In this document: positions 55,055-64,000 of the stretch, one piece after another
Numbering within the stretch: position 1 is the first letter of the stretch
Layout: each line of letters begins with the position of its first letter
Assembly: GCA_902627735.1 (NCBI GenBank)
Contig: CACOKI010000005.1
Location: 1 to 64,000 of the forward strand
Direction of reading: 5' to 3'
From: an uncultured Pelagibacteraceae bacterium
Lineage (GTDB): Bacteria; Pseudomonadota; Alphaproteobacteria; Pelagibacterales; Pelagibacteraceae
Length of the DNA stretch: 64,000 nt
Translations under genes and position numbers: made by a program
Notes under the pieces: generated by a model
What the model saw: the letters and a program-made list of their open reading frames with translations, nothing else
Told to the model about the DNA's origin: nothing
The model's database searches: none

Positions 55055-56386
55055 ATGCAAAATAAAAAAATTTTCATAAAAACTTTTGGATGTCAAATGA
55101 ATGAATATGACTCTAATCGTATTCTAGATACAGTAAAAAAAATTGGTTTTGATAAAACTCAAAATATAGATGATGCAAGCTGTTATTTGCTTAATACTTG
55201 CCACATTAGAGACAGAGCTAAAGAAAAGGTTTATCATGAAATTGGTAGAGTAAAAAAAATTTTTGAATTTAAACAAAAGCCCTTAGTAATTATTGCAGGA
55301 TGTGTTGCACAAGCTGAAAATGAGGAAATGTTAAAAAGAGAACCTTACATCGATTTAGTTATTGGCCCACAATCTTATCATAAATTAAATGATAAAATTA
55401 ATGAATATATAAACAAACAGAAAAGGTTAGAAGAAACAGAGTTTGATGCTGTTTTGAAATATGATTATTTAAATAAAATAAAAAATTCATCATCAAAAGT
55501 ATCATCTTTTTTGACTATCCAAGAAGGTTGTGACAAGTTTTGTCATTTTTGTGTAGTGCCTTATACAAGAGGTCCAGAATATTCAAGACCTTTAAAAGAA
55601 ATTATAAATGAAACAAAAGAACTTGTTAAAAATGGAGCAAAAGAAATTATTTTGTTAGGGCAAAATGTTAATGCTTATAAAAATGAAAAATATAGATTGT
55701 CAGATTTAATTATTGAAATTGAAAAAATTCCTCAGGTTAAGAGAATAAGATATACCACATCACATCCTAGAGATATGACAGATGATTTAATCAATGTTTA
55801 TAGTTTTTCAAAAAAATTAATGCCCTTAGTTCATTTACCTGTGCAAAGTGGATCAGATAAGATATTAAAATTAATGAATCGTAAACATTTAATAAGTGAT
55901 TATATTAAAACATATAAAAAATTAAAAAAAATCAATCCTCTAATCAAATTTTCAAGTGATTTTATAATTTCTTATCCTGGTGAAGATAGTGATGATTTCG
56001 ATGCTACATTTAATTTAATAAAAAAAATGAAATTCATAAATTCTTTTTCATTTATTTTTAGTCCAAGGCCAGGTACCGTTGCGTCAAAATTAGATACTAT
56101 TAGTAGGGAGATATCTGTTAATAGGCTAGAAAAAATACAGAGACAACTGTTTGATAATCAAATCGAAATGAATAAATCATTAGAAAATAAAGAAATTAAT
56201 GTTTTGGTGGAAAATAAAACACTTGAGGGTAATAAATATTTTGGTAGATCTGAATATATGACTTCAGTTATACTTGACGGTAGTGATACAGATATAGGCA
56301 ATATAGTAAAAGTGAAAATAAATAATAGTAATCAGAATACTTTGTTTGGCAAAGTTGTTGATAAATCAGAGCAAAGAGTAGCATAA
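55055..56386 (+). CDS. miaB: tRNA-2-methylthio-N6-dimethylallyladenosine synthase MiaB
   Basis: MiaB is a radical-SAM methylthiotransferase acting on i6A37 of tRNA. The 443-residue protein has the UPF0004 domain with Cys in TFGCQMNEYDS, in LNTCHIRDRAKEK and in AGCVAQAE. The radical-SAM CxxxCxxC follows in EGCDKFCHFCVVPYTRG, with a C-terminal TRAM domain (about residues 380-443). It is followed by phoH two bases later. Confidence 0.97.
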   Translation: MQNKKIFIKTFGCQMNEYDSNRILDTVKKIGFDKTQNIDDASCYLLNTCHIRDRAKEKVYHEIGRVKKIFEFKQKPLVIIAGCVAQAENEEMLKREPYIDLVIGPQSYHKLNDKINEYINKQKRLEETEFDAVLKYDYLNKIKNSSSKVSSFLTIQEGCDKFCHFCVVPYTRGPEYSRPLKEIINETKELVKNGAKEIILLGQNVNAYKNEKYRLSDLIIEIEKIPQVKRIRYTTSHPRDMTDDLINVYSFSKKLMPLVHLPVQSGSDKILKLMNRKHLISDYIKTYKKLKKINPLIKFSSDFIISYPGEDSDDFDATFNLIKKMKFINSFSFIFSPRPGTVASKLDTISREISVNRLEKIQRQLFDNQIEMNKSLENKEINVLVENKTLEGNKYFGRSEYMTSVILDGSDTDIGNIVKVKINNSNQNTLFGKVVDKSEQRVA

Positions 56387-56388
56387 TT

Positions 56389-57390
56389 TTGAGCAATACA
56401 TTTAAAAAAAATCTTCAATCTGAATTAAAATTTGTTTACTCAGAAAATAATTCATTAAGCGTAATTTTTCATGATAACGATTTGTTAATGGGTGTGGTTG
56501 GGGAATTTAATAAAAATTTGAAAGAATTAGAGAAAATTACTGGTGCCAATCTTTATTCAAGAGGTAATTCTATTTTGATCAAATCTTCGCCCGAAAAAAA
56601 TGAAATTTTGAAGAATGCCATTCAATTTCTTGTAAATCAGTTTAATAATAATGGAAGTATAGAGTCAGAGGATATCTTATCTTCTGTAGATAAATTCATG
56701 ATTAACGAAAAAGTTAAAAATACAAATGTTACAGACATAATTAAAACTCCAAAAAAATCTATTATACCAAGATCTGAAAAACAAAAAGAATATGTGAGAG
56801 CACTAAGGCAAAATGAAATAATTATTTCTGCTGGACCTGCTGGCACAGGAAAAACTTTTTTGGCAGTTGCAGTAGGATTAACAATGTTATTAGAAAAAAA
56901 AATTGAGAGAATAATATTATCAAGACCAGCTGTTGAAGCTGGTGAAAGGTTAGGTTTTTTACCAGGGGATATGAAAGAAAAAGTTGATCCATATTTAAGA
57001 CCTTTATATGACTCTCTTTATGATCTTTTTCATTTTGAAAAAATTCAAAGAATGATTGAAATTGGTGATATTGAAATTGCTCCATTAGCATTTATGAGAG
57101 GAAGAACTTTAAAAAATTCATTTGCTATTCTTGATGAAGCCCAAAATGCAACAGATACTCAAATAAAAATGTTTCTGACTAGAATTGGTGAAAATTCTAA
57201 AATAGTTGTTAATGGAGATCCTACTCAGATAGATCTACCTAATAAAAAGATGTCAGGTTTAGAAAGATCTAAAAAAATCTTATCTCATTTAAATGAAATC
57301 GCTGTTGTAGATTTTGATCATTCTGATGTTGTAAGACATCCACTAGTATCAAAAATTGTTAAAGCGTATAACAATAATGATCAAAGTTAA
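56389..57390 (+). CDS. PhoH-like ATPase
   Basis: PhoH/YbeZ proteins are P-loop ATPases linked to RNA handling and to YbeY. The 333-residue protein has Walker A GPAGTGKTFLA near residues 150-160 and an AILDEAQNAT Walker B near residue 247, plus the PAVEAGERLGFLPGD segment. The only plausible start is a TTG at 56389; the first internal Met would remove the N-terminal KH-like part (SLSVIFHDNDLLMG). It overlaps ybeY by 14 bases. Confidence 0.93.
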   Translation: MSNTFKKNLQSELKFVYSENNSLSVIFHDNDLLMGVVGEFNKNLKELEKITGANLYSRGNSILIKSSPEKNEILKNAIQFLVNQFNNNGSIESEDILSSVDKFMINEKVKNTNVTDIIKTPKKSIIPRSEKQKEYVRALRQNEIIISAGPAGTGKTFLAVAVGLTMLLEKKIERIILSRPAVEAGERLGFLPGDMKEKVDPYLRPLYDSLYDLFHFEKIQRMIEIGDIEIAPLAFMRGRTLKNSFAILDEAQNATDTQIKMFLTRIGENSKIVVNGDPTQIDLPNKKMSGLERSKKILSHLNEIAVVDFDHSDVVRHPLVSKIVKAYNNNDQS

Positions 57391-57838
57391 TGTTTTTTCA
57401 GAGGAAAAATCTTGGTCAAAAAAGTTAAAAAAAAAAGAAATTTTTTTTAACCAAATTTGTAAACATTTTCCAAAAAAATTTAGATTTATAAATAAAAAAG
57501 TTTATCTAACGTTATTACTCTCAAATAATAAAAAAATAAAAATTTTAAACAAAAAATTTAGGAATAAAAATAAACACACAGATGTTCTTTCTTTTCCATT
57601 TGATCAAGAAAAACAAATGTCAAAAGAAGTTTATTTAGGTGATATCATAATTAGTTTTAATTATATAAATAAGCCTAAAAATTTGACCAATAAAGTTTTT
57701 AAAGAAAAAACCATAAAAATTTTCATACATGGTTTTTTACATTTATTAGGTTATGACCATATAAAAAATAAAGATTATGAAAAAATGTTTATCAAAGAAC
57801 AAAAAATATTTAATTCTCTAAAAAAGATACTAAATTGA
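57377..57838 (+). CDS. ybeY: endoribonuclease YbeY (rRNA maturation)
   Basis: YbeY is a zinc-dependent RNase needed for 16S rRNA 3' processing and ribosome quality control. I use the ATG at 57377 (153 residues); an in-frame TTG at 57356 lies further inside phoH. The zinc motif HGFLHLLGYDH (H-x3-H-x5-H) is near residue 122, and the RNKNKHTDVLSFPF strand is typical. The coding sequence is extremely A-rich and the protein Lys-rich. It overlaps lnt by four bases (TTGA). The corC gene that often follows ybeY in Proteobacteria is absent. Confidence 0.94.
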   Translation: MIKVNVFSEEKSWSKKLKKKEIFFNQICKHFPKKFRFINKKVYLTLLLSNNKKIKILNKKFRNKNKHTDVLSFPFDQEKQMSKEVYLGDIIISFNYINKPKNLTNKVFKEKTIKIFIHGFLHLLGYDHIKNKDYEKMFIKEQKIFNSLKKILN

Positions 57839-59376
57839 AAAAAAAATTTATAATCGAAAATTTTGTATTATTTATTCTAGGAGTTTTTTCTTCGTTTAGT
57901 TTACCACCATTTAACTTTTTCTTTATAAATTTTTTTACTTTAAGTATTTTTTTTATTTTTTTAGTTAAAAGACTTAAAAAAGAAAAAAAAAAATTTTTCT
58001 TTTTTTATGGTTGGTTTTTTGGTTTTGGTTATTTTTTGACAAATTTATATTGGATTACAATATCTTTAACTTTTGATGAAAATTTGAATTTTTTGATCCC
58101 ACTTGCTTTAATTTTAATTCCATCTTTTTTAGCTCTATTTTATGGCTTAATCACATTTTTATTTTATCTTTTAAATCCAAAAAATCTTTTATGCGCATTT
58201 TTTATTTTCTCTCTTTTATTTGGTGTTATGGAATATATTAGAGGAACAATTTTGTCAGGTTTTCCTTGGAATTTGTTTGTTTATAGTTTTTCTGAAAATT
58301 TAAATTTTATAAGTATTCTATCTTTAATTGGCACATATTCATTAAACTTATTTGTTATAAGTTTATTTACAGCACCAGCTATATACATTTTAAAAAGATC
58401 AAAGATAGATATATTTGTATGTATTTTGATATTCCTTTTACCTACCTTTTTTTTAATCTACGGGACACTTCAAAAGCAAAAGTTTTTAAATAAAGATGAA
58501 ATAGAAATTCCATATACAATTAGAATTATTGGATCAAATATAAGTTTAGAGAAATATTACGATAGTGCTAGCACTAAGAGTGTTATTGAGGAATTAATTT
58601 CATTAAGTTCGCCAACAAAAAATAAAAAGATATTTTTTTTATGGCCAGAGGTAATTATACCAAATACTTATAGAGATGAATTGTATCTTTATAATGAAAT
58701 TTTCAAAAAAAATTTTAATGAAAACCACATAATTGGTTTGGGCATTATAAGTCGAGAGCTTATTAATAATGAATATAGTTTTTATAATTCTTTTTCAATA
58801 TTTGATAAAGATTTAAACTTAATTGAAAATTACGATAAAAATAATTTAGTTCCGTTTGGTGAATTTATCCCTTTTGAAAATTTATTAAATAAAATTGGTT
58901 TAAAAGTAATTACAAACAATTTTGGATCTTTTTCAAAAGGTAAAGAAAGAAGAATTATTGACATAAAAGATAATTTCGAGAATTTTAAATTTCTACCACT
59001 TATTTGCTATGAAATTATTTATAGTGGAAATTTATCAAAAAATTTTGATTTTGATTTTATTTTTAATATTTCTGAAGATGGATGGTTTGGAAAATCTATT
59101 GGGCCCAAACAACATTTTACTCATAGCATATTTAGAGCGATAGAAAATGGTAAATATGTTATTAGATCCGCTAATAATGGCATGGCCGGAGTAATTAATC
59201 CACTAGGAGAAATTGAGCAAAAAATAAACTTTGGGGAAGATGGTTATATTGATTTTAATAAGAGAAAGAATGTAGATAAAACAATTTTTTCTACAATTGG
59301 AAATTTAATATTTGTATTTTTAATTTTGTTGTATATTTTTCTTATATTTTCATTTAATAGGATCAAAAATGAGTAA
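57835..59376 (+). CDS. lnt: apolipoprotein N-acyltransferase
   Basis: Lnt adds the third acyl chain to lipoproteins in the inner membrane. The 513-residue protein has about six to seven N-terminal membrane spans, including the [11 protein letters not shown] motif. The periplasmic nitrilase-like domain (about residues 220-475) has the catalytic Glu in WPEVIIPN and Cys in [12 protein letters not shown] final membrane span follows. The start is TTG at 57835, overlapping the ybeY TGA. It overlaps metK by eight bases. Confidence 0.96.
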   Translation: MKKKFIIENFVLFILGVFSSFSLPPFNFFFINFFTLSIFFIFLVKRLKKEKKKFFFFYGWFFGFGYFLTNLYWITISLTFDENLNFLIPLALILIPSFLALFYGLITFLFYLLNPKNLLCAFFIFSLLFGVMEYIRGTILSGFPWNLFVYSFSENLNFISILSLIGTYSLNLFVISLFTAPAIYILKRSKIDIFVCILIFLLPTFFLIYGTLQKQKFLNKDEIEIPYTIRIIGSNISLEKYYDSASTKSVIEELISLSSPTKNKKIFFLWPEVIIPNTYRDELYLYNEIFKKNFNENHIIGLGIISRELINNEYSFYNSFSIFDKDLNLIENYDKNNLVPFGEFIPFENLLNKIGLKVITNNFGSFSKGKERRIIDIKDNFENFKFLPLICYEIIYSGNLSKNFDFDFIFNISEDGWFGKSIGPKQHFTHSIFRAIENGKYVIRSANNGMAGVINPLGEIEQKINFGEDGYIDFNKRKNVDKTIFSTIGNLIFVFLILLYIFLIFSFNRIKNE

Positions 59377-60538
59377 TTTAAGAGATTTTCTTTTTACTAG
59401 TGAGTCTGTATCAGAGGGACATCCAGACAAAGTCTCAGATAGAATATCTGACATGGTAGTTGATACTTATATTTCTGGTGATCCTTACTCAAGAGTAGCT
59501 TGCGAAACTCTTACAACAACTAATAAAGTTGTATTAGCTGGTGAAGTTAGAGGACCTGAAATTAATAAAGAAGAACTTATTTCCAAAGTAAGAAATTGCA
59601 TTAAAGATATAGGTTATGACCAAGATGGTTTTACCTGGAAAGAGGCCACAAAAATAGAAAGCCACTTACACTCTCAATCAAAAGATATTGCCATGGGTGT
59701 AGATTCTGCTGGTAATAAGGACGAGGGGGCTGGCGATCAAGGGATAATGTTTGGTTATGCTTGTAATGAAACAGACGTATTGATGCCTGCTCCAATTCAT
59801 TATTCTCATAAAATACTTAGATTGATGGCGGAAGATAGAAAATCAGGAAAATTAAAAAATATTGAACCAGACTCAAAAAGCCAGGTAACATTTGAGTACA
59901 TAAATGGAAAACCATTTAAAGTTAAATCTGTTGTAATTTCTTCTCAACATTCTGCAGATGTGAATCAAAAAGATGTTAAAGAATTATTAAGACCTTATAT
60001 GTTAAATTCTATTCCAAAGGAGTTTATGAAGGGATTTAAAGAAGAAGAATTTTATGTAAATCCAACAGGTAATTTTGTTATAGGAGGGCCTGATGGAGAT
60101 TGTGGGTTGACTGGTAGAAAAATTATAGTTGATACATATGGGGGAGCTGCACCACATGGTGGCGGAGCATTTTCAGGCAAGGACCCAACAAAAGTAGATA
60201 GATCAGCTGCTTACGCAGCAAGATATATTGCAAAAAATGTTGTAGCTTCAAAATTAAGTAATAAGTGTTTAATTCAATTAGCTTATGCAATTGGAGTATC
60301 AAAACCTTTATCAATCTATGTTGATCTTTTTGATAATGATATCGAAAAAAATAAATTTGTAGTTGAACAGATTAAAAAGAATTTTGATTTAAGCCCGAGG
60401 GGGATAAGAGAGATGTTAAATTTGAATAAGCCAATTTATGAAAAAACAGCCTCCTATGGTCATTTTGGTCGTTCGCCAGAAACTGATGGAGCATTTTCAT
60501 GGGAAAAAACAGACAAAACTAATGTTTTTTCAAAATAG
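59369..60538 (+). CDS. metK: S-adenosylmethionine synthetase
   Basis: MetK makes SAM from methionine and ATP. The 389-residue protein has [13 protein letters not shown] near residues 16-28, [12 protein letters not shown] near residues 118-129 and the phosphate loop [19 protein letters not shown] near residues 265-283. Lnt-metK adjacency is common in Alphaproteobacteria. A terminator follows, separating it from nusA. I see no SAM riboswitch before it, because it starts inside lnt. Confidence 0.99.
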   Translation: MSNLRDFLFTSESVSEGHPDKVSDRISDMVVDTYISGDPYSRVACETLTTTNKVVLAGEVRGPEINKEELISKVRNCIKDIGYDQDGFTWKEATKIESHLHSQSKDIAMGVDSAGNKDEGAGDQGIMFGYACNETDVLMPAPIHYSHKILRLMAEDRKSGKLKNIEPDSKSQVTFEYINGKPFKVKSVVISSQHSADVNQKDVKELLRPYMLNSIPKEFMKGFKEEEFYVNPTGNFVIGGPDGDCGLTGRKIIVDTYGGAAPHGGGAFSGKDPTKVDRSAAYAARYIAKNVVASKLSNKCLIQLAYAIGVSKPLSIYVDLFDNDIEKNKFVVEQIKKNFDLSPRGIREMLNLNKPIYEKTASYGHFGRSPETDGAFSWEKTDKTNVFSK

Positions 60539-60594
60539 TTACTATTGAATATTTAAAAAACTCTAATATATTCCAAGTACATTGTTGAATTATC

Positions 60595-60621
60595 AAAATG
60601 GGCTGTTGCCCATTTTTTTTT
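60595..60621 (+). terminator. rho-independent terminator after metK
   Basis: AAAATGGGC (60595-60603) pairs perfectly with GCCCATTTT (60608-60616) across a TGTT loop, then runs into T to 60621. It lies in the 98-bp gap between metK and nusA, 15 bp before the nusA ATG. It should end the upstream transcript; because it lies so near the nusA start it could also act as an attenuator for nusA-infB. Confidence 0.9.
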
Positions 60622-60636
60622 GGAGCAAACAAATAA

Positions 60637-62190
60637 ATGTTAAATAAAAGAGCTGATAAATTAGAATTACTTAGAATTGCTGAAGCGGTAGCTTTAGAAA
60701 AATCAATTGATAAAGAATTAATTATATCTTCGATGGAAACTGGAATAGCTAAGGCAGCAAAATCAAAATTTGGACAAGATAATGATATAATGGTTTTAAT
60801 AAATCGTGATAATGGAGATATTGAAATTTTTAGAAAATTGATAATTTCACAAAATCCAGAGAACTCAAATACAGAAATCAAACTAGAAGATGCAATAAAC
60901 TTAAGTGAAATTAACAAAGGTAAAAAGATTGGAGATGAAGTTTTACAACCCTTACCATCCTTTGATTTTGGGAGAATAGCAGCTCAAACTGCAAAACAAG
61001 TAATAAATTTTAATGTTAGAGAAGCTGAGCGTGAAAGGCAATACAATGATTTTAAAGATAAAAAGGACACAATTTTAAGTGGTATAGTAAAAAGATTAGA
61101 ATTTGGAAATGTTATTATTGATCTAGGTAGAACAGAAGCCTTACTTCAAAAAAACGAATTAATCCCCCGAGAAAACATAAAAGCAGGCGATAGAATCAAA
61201 GCTTATTGTTATGACGTTAGACGAGAACAAAGAGGACAACAAATATTTTTATCAAGAGCACATCCTAAATTTATGGAGAAACTTTTTATACAAGAGGTAC
61301 CAGAAATATATGATGGTTTGATTGAAATAAAATCTTCATCAAGAGATCCTGGTAGTAGGGCAAAAATTTGTGTTAAAGCAGTCGACACATCTTTAGACCC
61401 TGTTGGAGCGTGTGTAGGTATGAGAGGCTCAAGAGTTCAGGCAGTTGTAAATGAGTTACAAGGAGAAAAAATTGATATTGTAAATTGGTCTGAAGATCCT
61501 GCTGTTTTAGTTTCTAATGCTTTATCACCAGCAGAAGTTCAAAGAGTGAATGTAGACCTCGAGAGAAAAAAATTAGATGTTATTTTAAGTGAAGAAAATT
61601 TAAGTAAAGCTATAGGCAGAAGAGGTCAAAATGTTAGATTAGCAACCAAGCTTTTAAATTATGAAATAAATATTATGACTGACCAAGAAGACTCGGAGAA
61701 AAGACAATTAGAGTTTAAAGAAAAAACAGAAAACTTTGTTAAGAATTTAGAGCTTGATGAGACATTGGGTCAATTATTAGTTGCTGAAGGTTTTTCAACC
61801 ATTGATGATATAAAAGATAGTTCTATAGAAAATTTGTCAAAAATTGAAGGAATTGAAGAGGATACGGCAAAGGCATTAATTGAAAGAGCAAAAGAATTTC
61901 ACTTAAAAGATCAAGAGGATATATCTCAAAGAATCAAAGAATTAGGCTTAGCGGATGATTTAATTAATTTAAAAGGTTTAACTCCAGGAATGTTAGTTAC
62001 TCTTGGTGAGCAAAAAATATTAAATTTACAAGATTTTGCTGATTTGGCGTCAGATGAATTGACAGGTGGTTTTGATATGATTAAAGGAGAAAAAATTAAA
62101 ATCCAGGGATTTTTAGAAGATTTTGCTTTATCTAAAAATGAGGCAGATGAATTAATAATGTCAGCAAGAAAAATTATTTATAAAAATTAG
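60637..62190 (+). CDS. nusA: transcription termination/antitermination factor NusA
   Basis: NusA modulates RNA polymerase pausing, termination and antitermination. The 517-residue protein has the N-terminal polymerase-binding domain and an S1 domain (about residues 135-205). Two KH domains follow (about residues 230-345) with GACVGMRGSRVQAV and AIGRRGQNVRLA motifs. C-terminal helix-hairpin-helix-type acidic repeats (about residues 360-517) complete it. It is followed by infB after ten bases; rimP upstream and ylxR between, common in related genomes, are absent. Confidence 0.97.
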   Translation: MLNKRADKLELLRIAEAVALEKSIDKELIISSMETGIAKAAKSKFGQDNDIMVLINRDNGDIEIFRKLIISQNPENSNTEIKLEDAINLSEINKGKKIGDEVLQPLPSFDFGRIAAQTAKQVINFNVREAERERQYNDFKDKKDTILSGIVKRLEFGNVIIDLGRTEALLQKNELIPRENIKAGDRIKAYCYDVRREQRGQQIFLSRAHPKFMEKLFIQEVPEIYDGLIEIKSSSRDPGSRAKICVKAVDTSLDPVGACVGMRGSRVQAVVNELQGEKIDIVNWSEDPAVLVSNALSPAEVQRVNVDLERKKLDVILSEENLSKAIGRRGQNVRLATKLLNYEINIMTDQEDSEKRQLEFKEKTENFVKNLELDETLGQLLVAEGFSTIDDIKDSSIENLSKIEGIEEDTAKALIERAKEFHLKDQEDISQRIKELGLADDLINLKGLTPGMLVTLGEQKILNLQDFADLASDELTGGFDMIKGEKIKIQGFLEDFALSKNEADELIMSARKIIYKN

Positions 62191-62200
62191 TGGATGAAAA

Positions 62201-64000
62201 ATGGAGAACAAAAAAACAAAACTTACTATCTCTGGAAATCCAAAAAGATCTTTTAAAAAATTTGAGACTAATAAATCACAAGGAAAAAAAACTGTTGTAA
62301 TAGACAAACAAAGAGGTGGATACACAAACAAAGGAAGTTTTTACAAACAATCTTCATCAAAATTACCACCATCAAGTTTTAAAAAAGATAAAAATTTTAA
62401 GTCGGGTTTTAACTTAAAAACACCTACTACCCCAACAGATTTTGAGAGACGTAAGTTAGCAGAACAAAGAGCAACCAAAAGACTTAAAGAAGATACTGAT
62501 GGCAAAGATAGAAAATCAAAATCTGGTACTAAAAAAAGAGAAGTTAAACTAACAGTTTCAAGAGCGTTAAGTGACGAGATTGAAACAAGAGAAAGAAGTC
62601 TTGCATCAGTTAAACGAGCAAGACAAAAAGAACTTAAAAATGCAAATAAAGAGGATAATAAAGAAAATACAAAGCCTATCAAAAGAGATGTAAATATTCC
62701 AGAGGCCATAACAGTAAGAGAGCTTGCTAATAGGATGGCCGAACAATCTAGCAATGTAATTAAACATTTATTTGGTATGGGGGTAACAGTAACAATTAAT
62801 CAAACTTTAGCTGCAGATACAGCTGAGTATTTAGTTAAAGAATTTGGTCATAATCCAATTAGAGAGGAAAAAGCTGAGGAAATAATTAAAAAAATAAAAG
62901 ACTCTCGAACCGAAAACTTAAAGAATAGGGCTCCAATAATAACAGTTATGGGACACGTTGATCATGGCAAAACCTCAGTGCTTGATGTTCTAAGAAGCGC
63001 CAATGTTGTATCTGGAGAATTTGGTGGAATAACTCAACATATAGGTGCTTATCAAATTGAAAATAAATCAAGTAAATTGACATTTATTGATACACCTGGA
63101 CATGCAGCTTTTACTGAAATGAGAGCAAGAGGTTCAAAATTGACTGACATTGTTGTATTAGTTGTTGCAGCCGATGATGGAGTAAAACCTCAAACAATAG
63201 AGTCCATCAAGCATGCTAAAGCCGCTAATGTTCCAATCGTAGTTGCAATTAATAAATGTGATTTACCGGAGTCTGATTCAAAAAAAGTAAAAAATCAATT
63301 ATTAGAACATGAATTAATTTCTGAGGATTTGTCTGGTGATACATTGATGGTAGAAATTTCAGCAAAAACAAAATTAAATTTAGATAAACTAATTGAAGCA
63401 ATAATTCTTCAAGCTGAAATATTAGATTTAAAAACTGATTTTGAGTCAAAAGCTACAGGTATTGTCTTGGAATCAAAAATAGATATTGGAAAAGGTCCCG
63501 TTGCAAATGTGATTGTGACGTCAGGAACTTTAAAGAAAGGTGATTATTTTGTTTGTGGTGTGAGATGGGGTAAAGTAAGAGCTATTGTAAATGATAAAGG
63601 AAAAATCATAAACGAGGCATTGCCATCTACCCCAGTAGAAATTTTAGGGATCAATGGTGCAGCAAAATCAGGAGATGATTTTATAGTTTTAGATAGTGAA
63701 AAAGAGGCTAAATCATTAAGTGAAAGTAGAGCTCAAGAAATAAAAGAAATTAAAAATCCTTTAACTCTTGCGACTCAGGAGTCAGCATTTTCAAATAACT
63801 CATCCGAAGAATTAAATTTGATAATAAAATCAGATGTTCATGGATCATCCGAGGCAATTAAAAATGCAATAAGTCAGATCAAACATGATGAAGTTAAGCC
63901 AAAAATAATTTTGGCTGATATAGGGATGGTAACAGAAACAGATGTAAATTTGGCAAAGGCTTCGAATGCTGTTTTAGTTGCTTTTAATGTCAAACCTAGT
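62201..64000 (+). CDS. infB: translation initiation factor IF-2 (3' end cut by window edge)
   Basis: IF-2 is the GTPase that brings fMet-tRNA to the ribosome. The frame starts at ATG 62201 and stays open for 600 codons to the window edge. The N-terminal region is Lys-rich and low in complexity (about residues 1-160), shorter than in most bacteria. A conserved IF2N-like segment follows ([20 protein letters not shown] near residue 173). The GTPase domain has G1 GHVDHGKTS near residues 250-258, G3 DTPGHAAF and G4 NKCD. Domains IV and V are partly or wholly outside the window. Confidence 0.97.
   Translation, partial: MENKKTKLTISGNPKRSFKKFETNKSQGKKTVVIDKQRGGYTNKGSFYKQSSSKLPPSSFKKDKNFKSGFNLKTPTTPTDFERRKLAEQRATKRLKEDTDGKDRKSKSGTKKREVKLTVSRALSDEIETRERSLASVKRARQKELKNANKEDNKENTKPIKRDVNIPEAITVRELANRMAEQSSNVIKHLFGMGVTVTINQTLAADTAEYLVKEFGHNPIREEKAEEIIKKIKDSRTENLKNRAPIITVMGHVDHGKTSVLDVLRSANVVSGEFGGITQHIGAYQIENKSSKLTFIDTPGHAAFTEMRARGSKLTDIVVLVVAADDGVKPQTIESIKHAKAANVPIVVAINKCDLPESDSKKVKNQLLEHELISEDLSGDTLMVEISAKTKLNLDKLIEAIILQAEILDLKTDFESKATGIVLESKIDIGKGPVANVIVTSGTLKKGDYFVCGVRWGKVRAIVNDKGKIINEALPSTPVEILGINGAAKSGDDFIVLDSEKEAKSLSESRAQEIKEIKNPLTLATQESAFSNNSSEELNLIIKSDVHGSSEAIKNAISQIKHDEVKPKIILADIGMVTETDVNLAKASNAVLVAFNVKPS

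Noticed and set aside
1-64000. tRNA, rRNA, CRISPR, insertion sequences or phage genes
   Set aside because: Read through the gaps on both strands; no cloverleaf-like segments, repeat arrays, transposase or integrase motifs were seen. A covariance-model search would be decisive for small RNAs.

Overview
This window looks like a piece of a SAR11-type alphaproteobacterial chromosome (Candidatus Pelagibacter or a close relative). The evidence is a very AT-rich sequence, almost no intergenic space, many 1-20 bp gene overlaps, short versions of familiar proteins, and gene orders typical of Alphaproteobacteria. I see no rRNA, tRNA, CRISPR array, insertion sequence or prophage. No gene-free stretch exceeds 300 bp; the longest is 280 bp.

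Layout. 1-2884: end of an unidentified gene, then ftsK-lolA. 2881-6965 (minus): hisB-hisH-hisA-hisF-hisE followed by DUF2061, HIT and GNAT genes. 7057-8945 (plus): hslV-hslU behind a heat-shock-type promoter. 8969-14293: Smr and Tim44-like genes (minus), fxsA-secB (plus), then dnaQ, coaE, aroE, maf and the PPDK regulatory protein (minus). 14294-14573: an extremely AT-rich gap with DnaA-box-like sites, between the PPDK regulator gene and hemE. This is where oriC lies in Caulobacter and Rickettsia, so I call it the probable replication origin. 14574-25862 (plus): hemE-hemH-hemG, rho, a GT41 glycosyltransferase, mnmE-mnmG-rsmG-parA-parB, with a parS site inside rsmG. 25863-30506 (minus): holA, lptE, leuS and a DUF3576 protein, which completes the conserved origin cluster.

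30694-38096 is the most accessory-looking part. It holds a major porin with a strong Shine-Dalgarno sequence and terminator, two convergent TPR-sulfotransferase genes, a ThiE/TenI-like gene and a YggS gene whose start codons overlap, an L,D-transpeptidase-like gene, a winged-helix regulator with a degenerate receiver, and a tiny ArfA-like ribosome-rescue gene. 37167-43416 (minus) carries adenosine kinase, nth, dapB, dnaJ, dnaK and grpE. 43453-53212 carries rdgB, an LpoA-like gene, rsmI, a BON lipoprotein, a malic enzyme, murJ, trpS, nfuA and a Bax-like glucosaminidase. 53209-64000 carries a polysaccharide deacetylase, a shortened tsaB, fur, miaB, phoH, ybeY, lnt, metK, then nusA and infB (cut by the window edge).

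Most of the window is core housekeeping: chromosome replication and segregation, tRNA modification, heme and histidine synthesis, protein quality control, and envelope biogenesis. I did not find a wholly new multi-gene system. The points most worth checking are the origin/parS pair, the leaderless-looking heat-shock promoters, HemG where other Alphaproteobacteria often have HemJ, the sulfotransferase pair, the ArfA-like microgene, the internally shortened TsaB, and two divergent gene pairs that overlap at their 5' ends.
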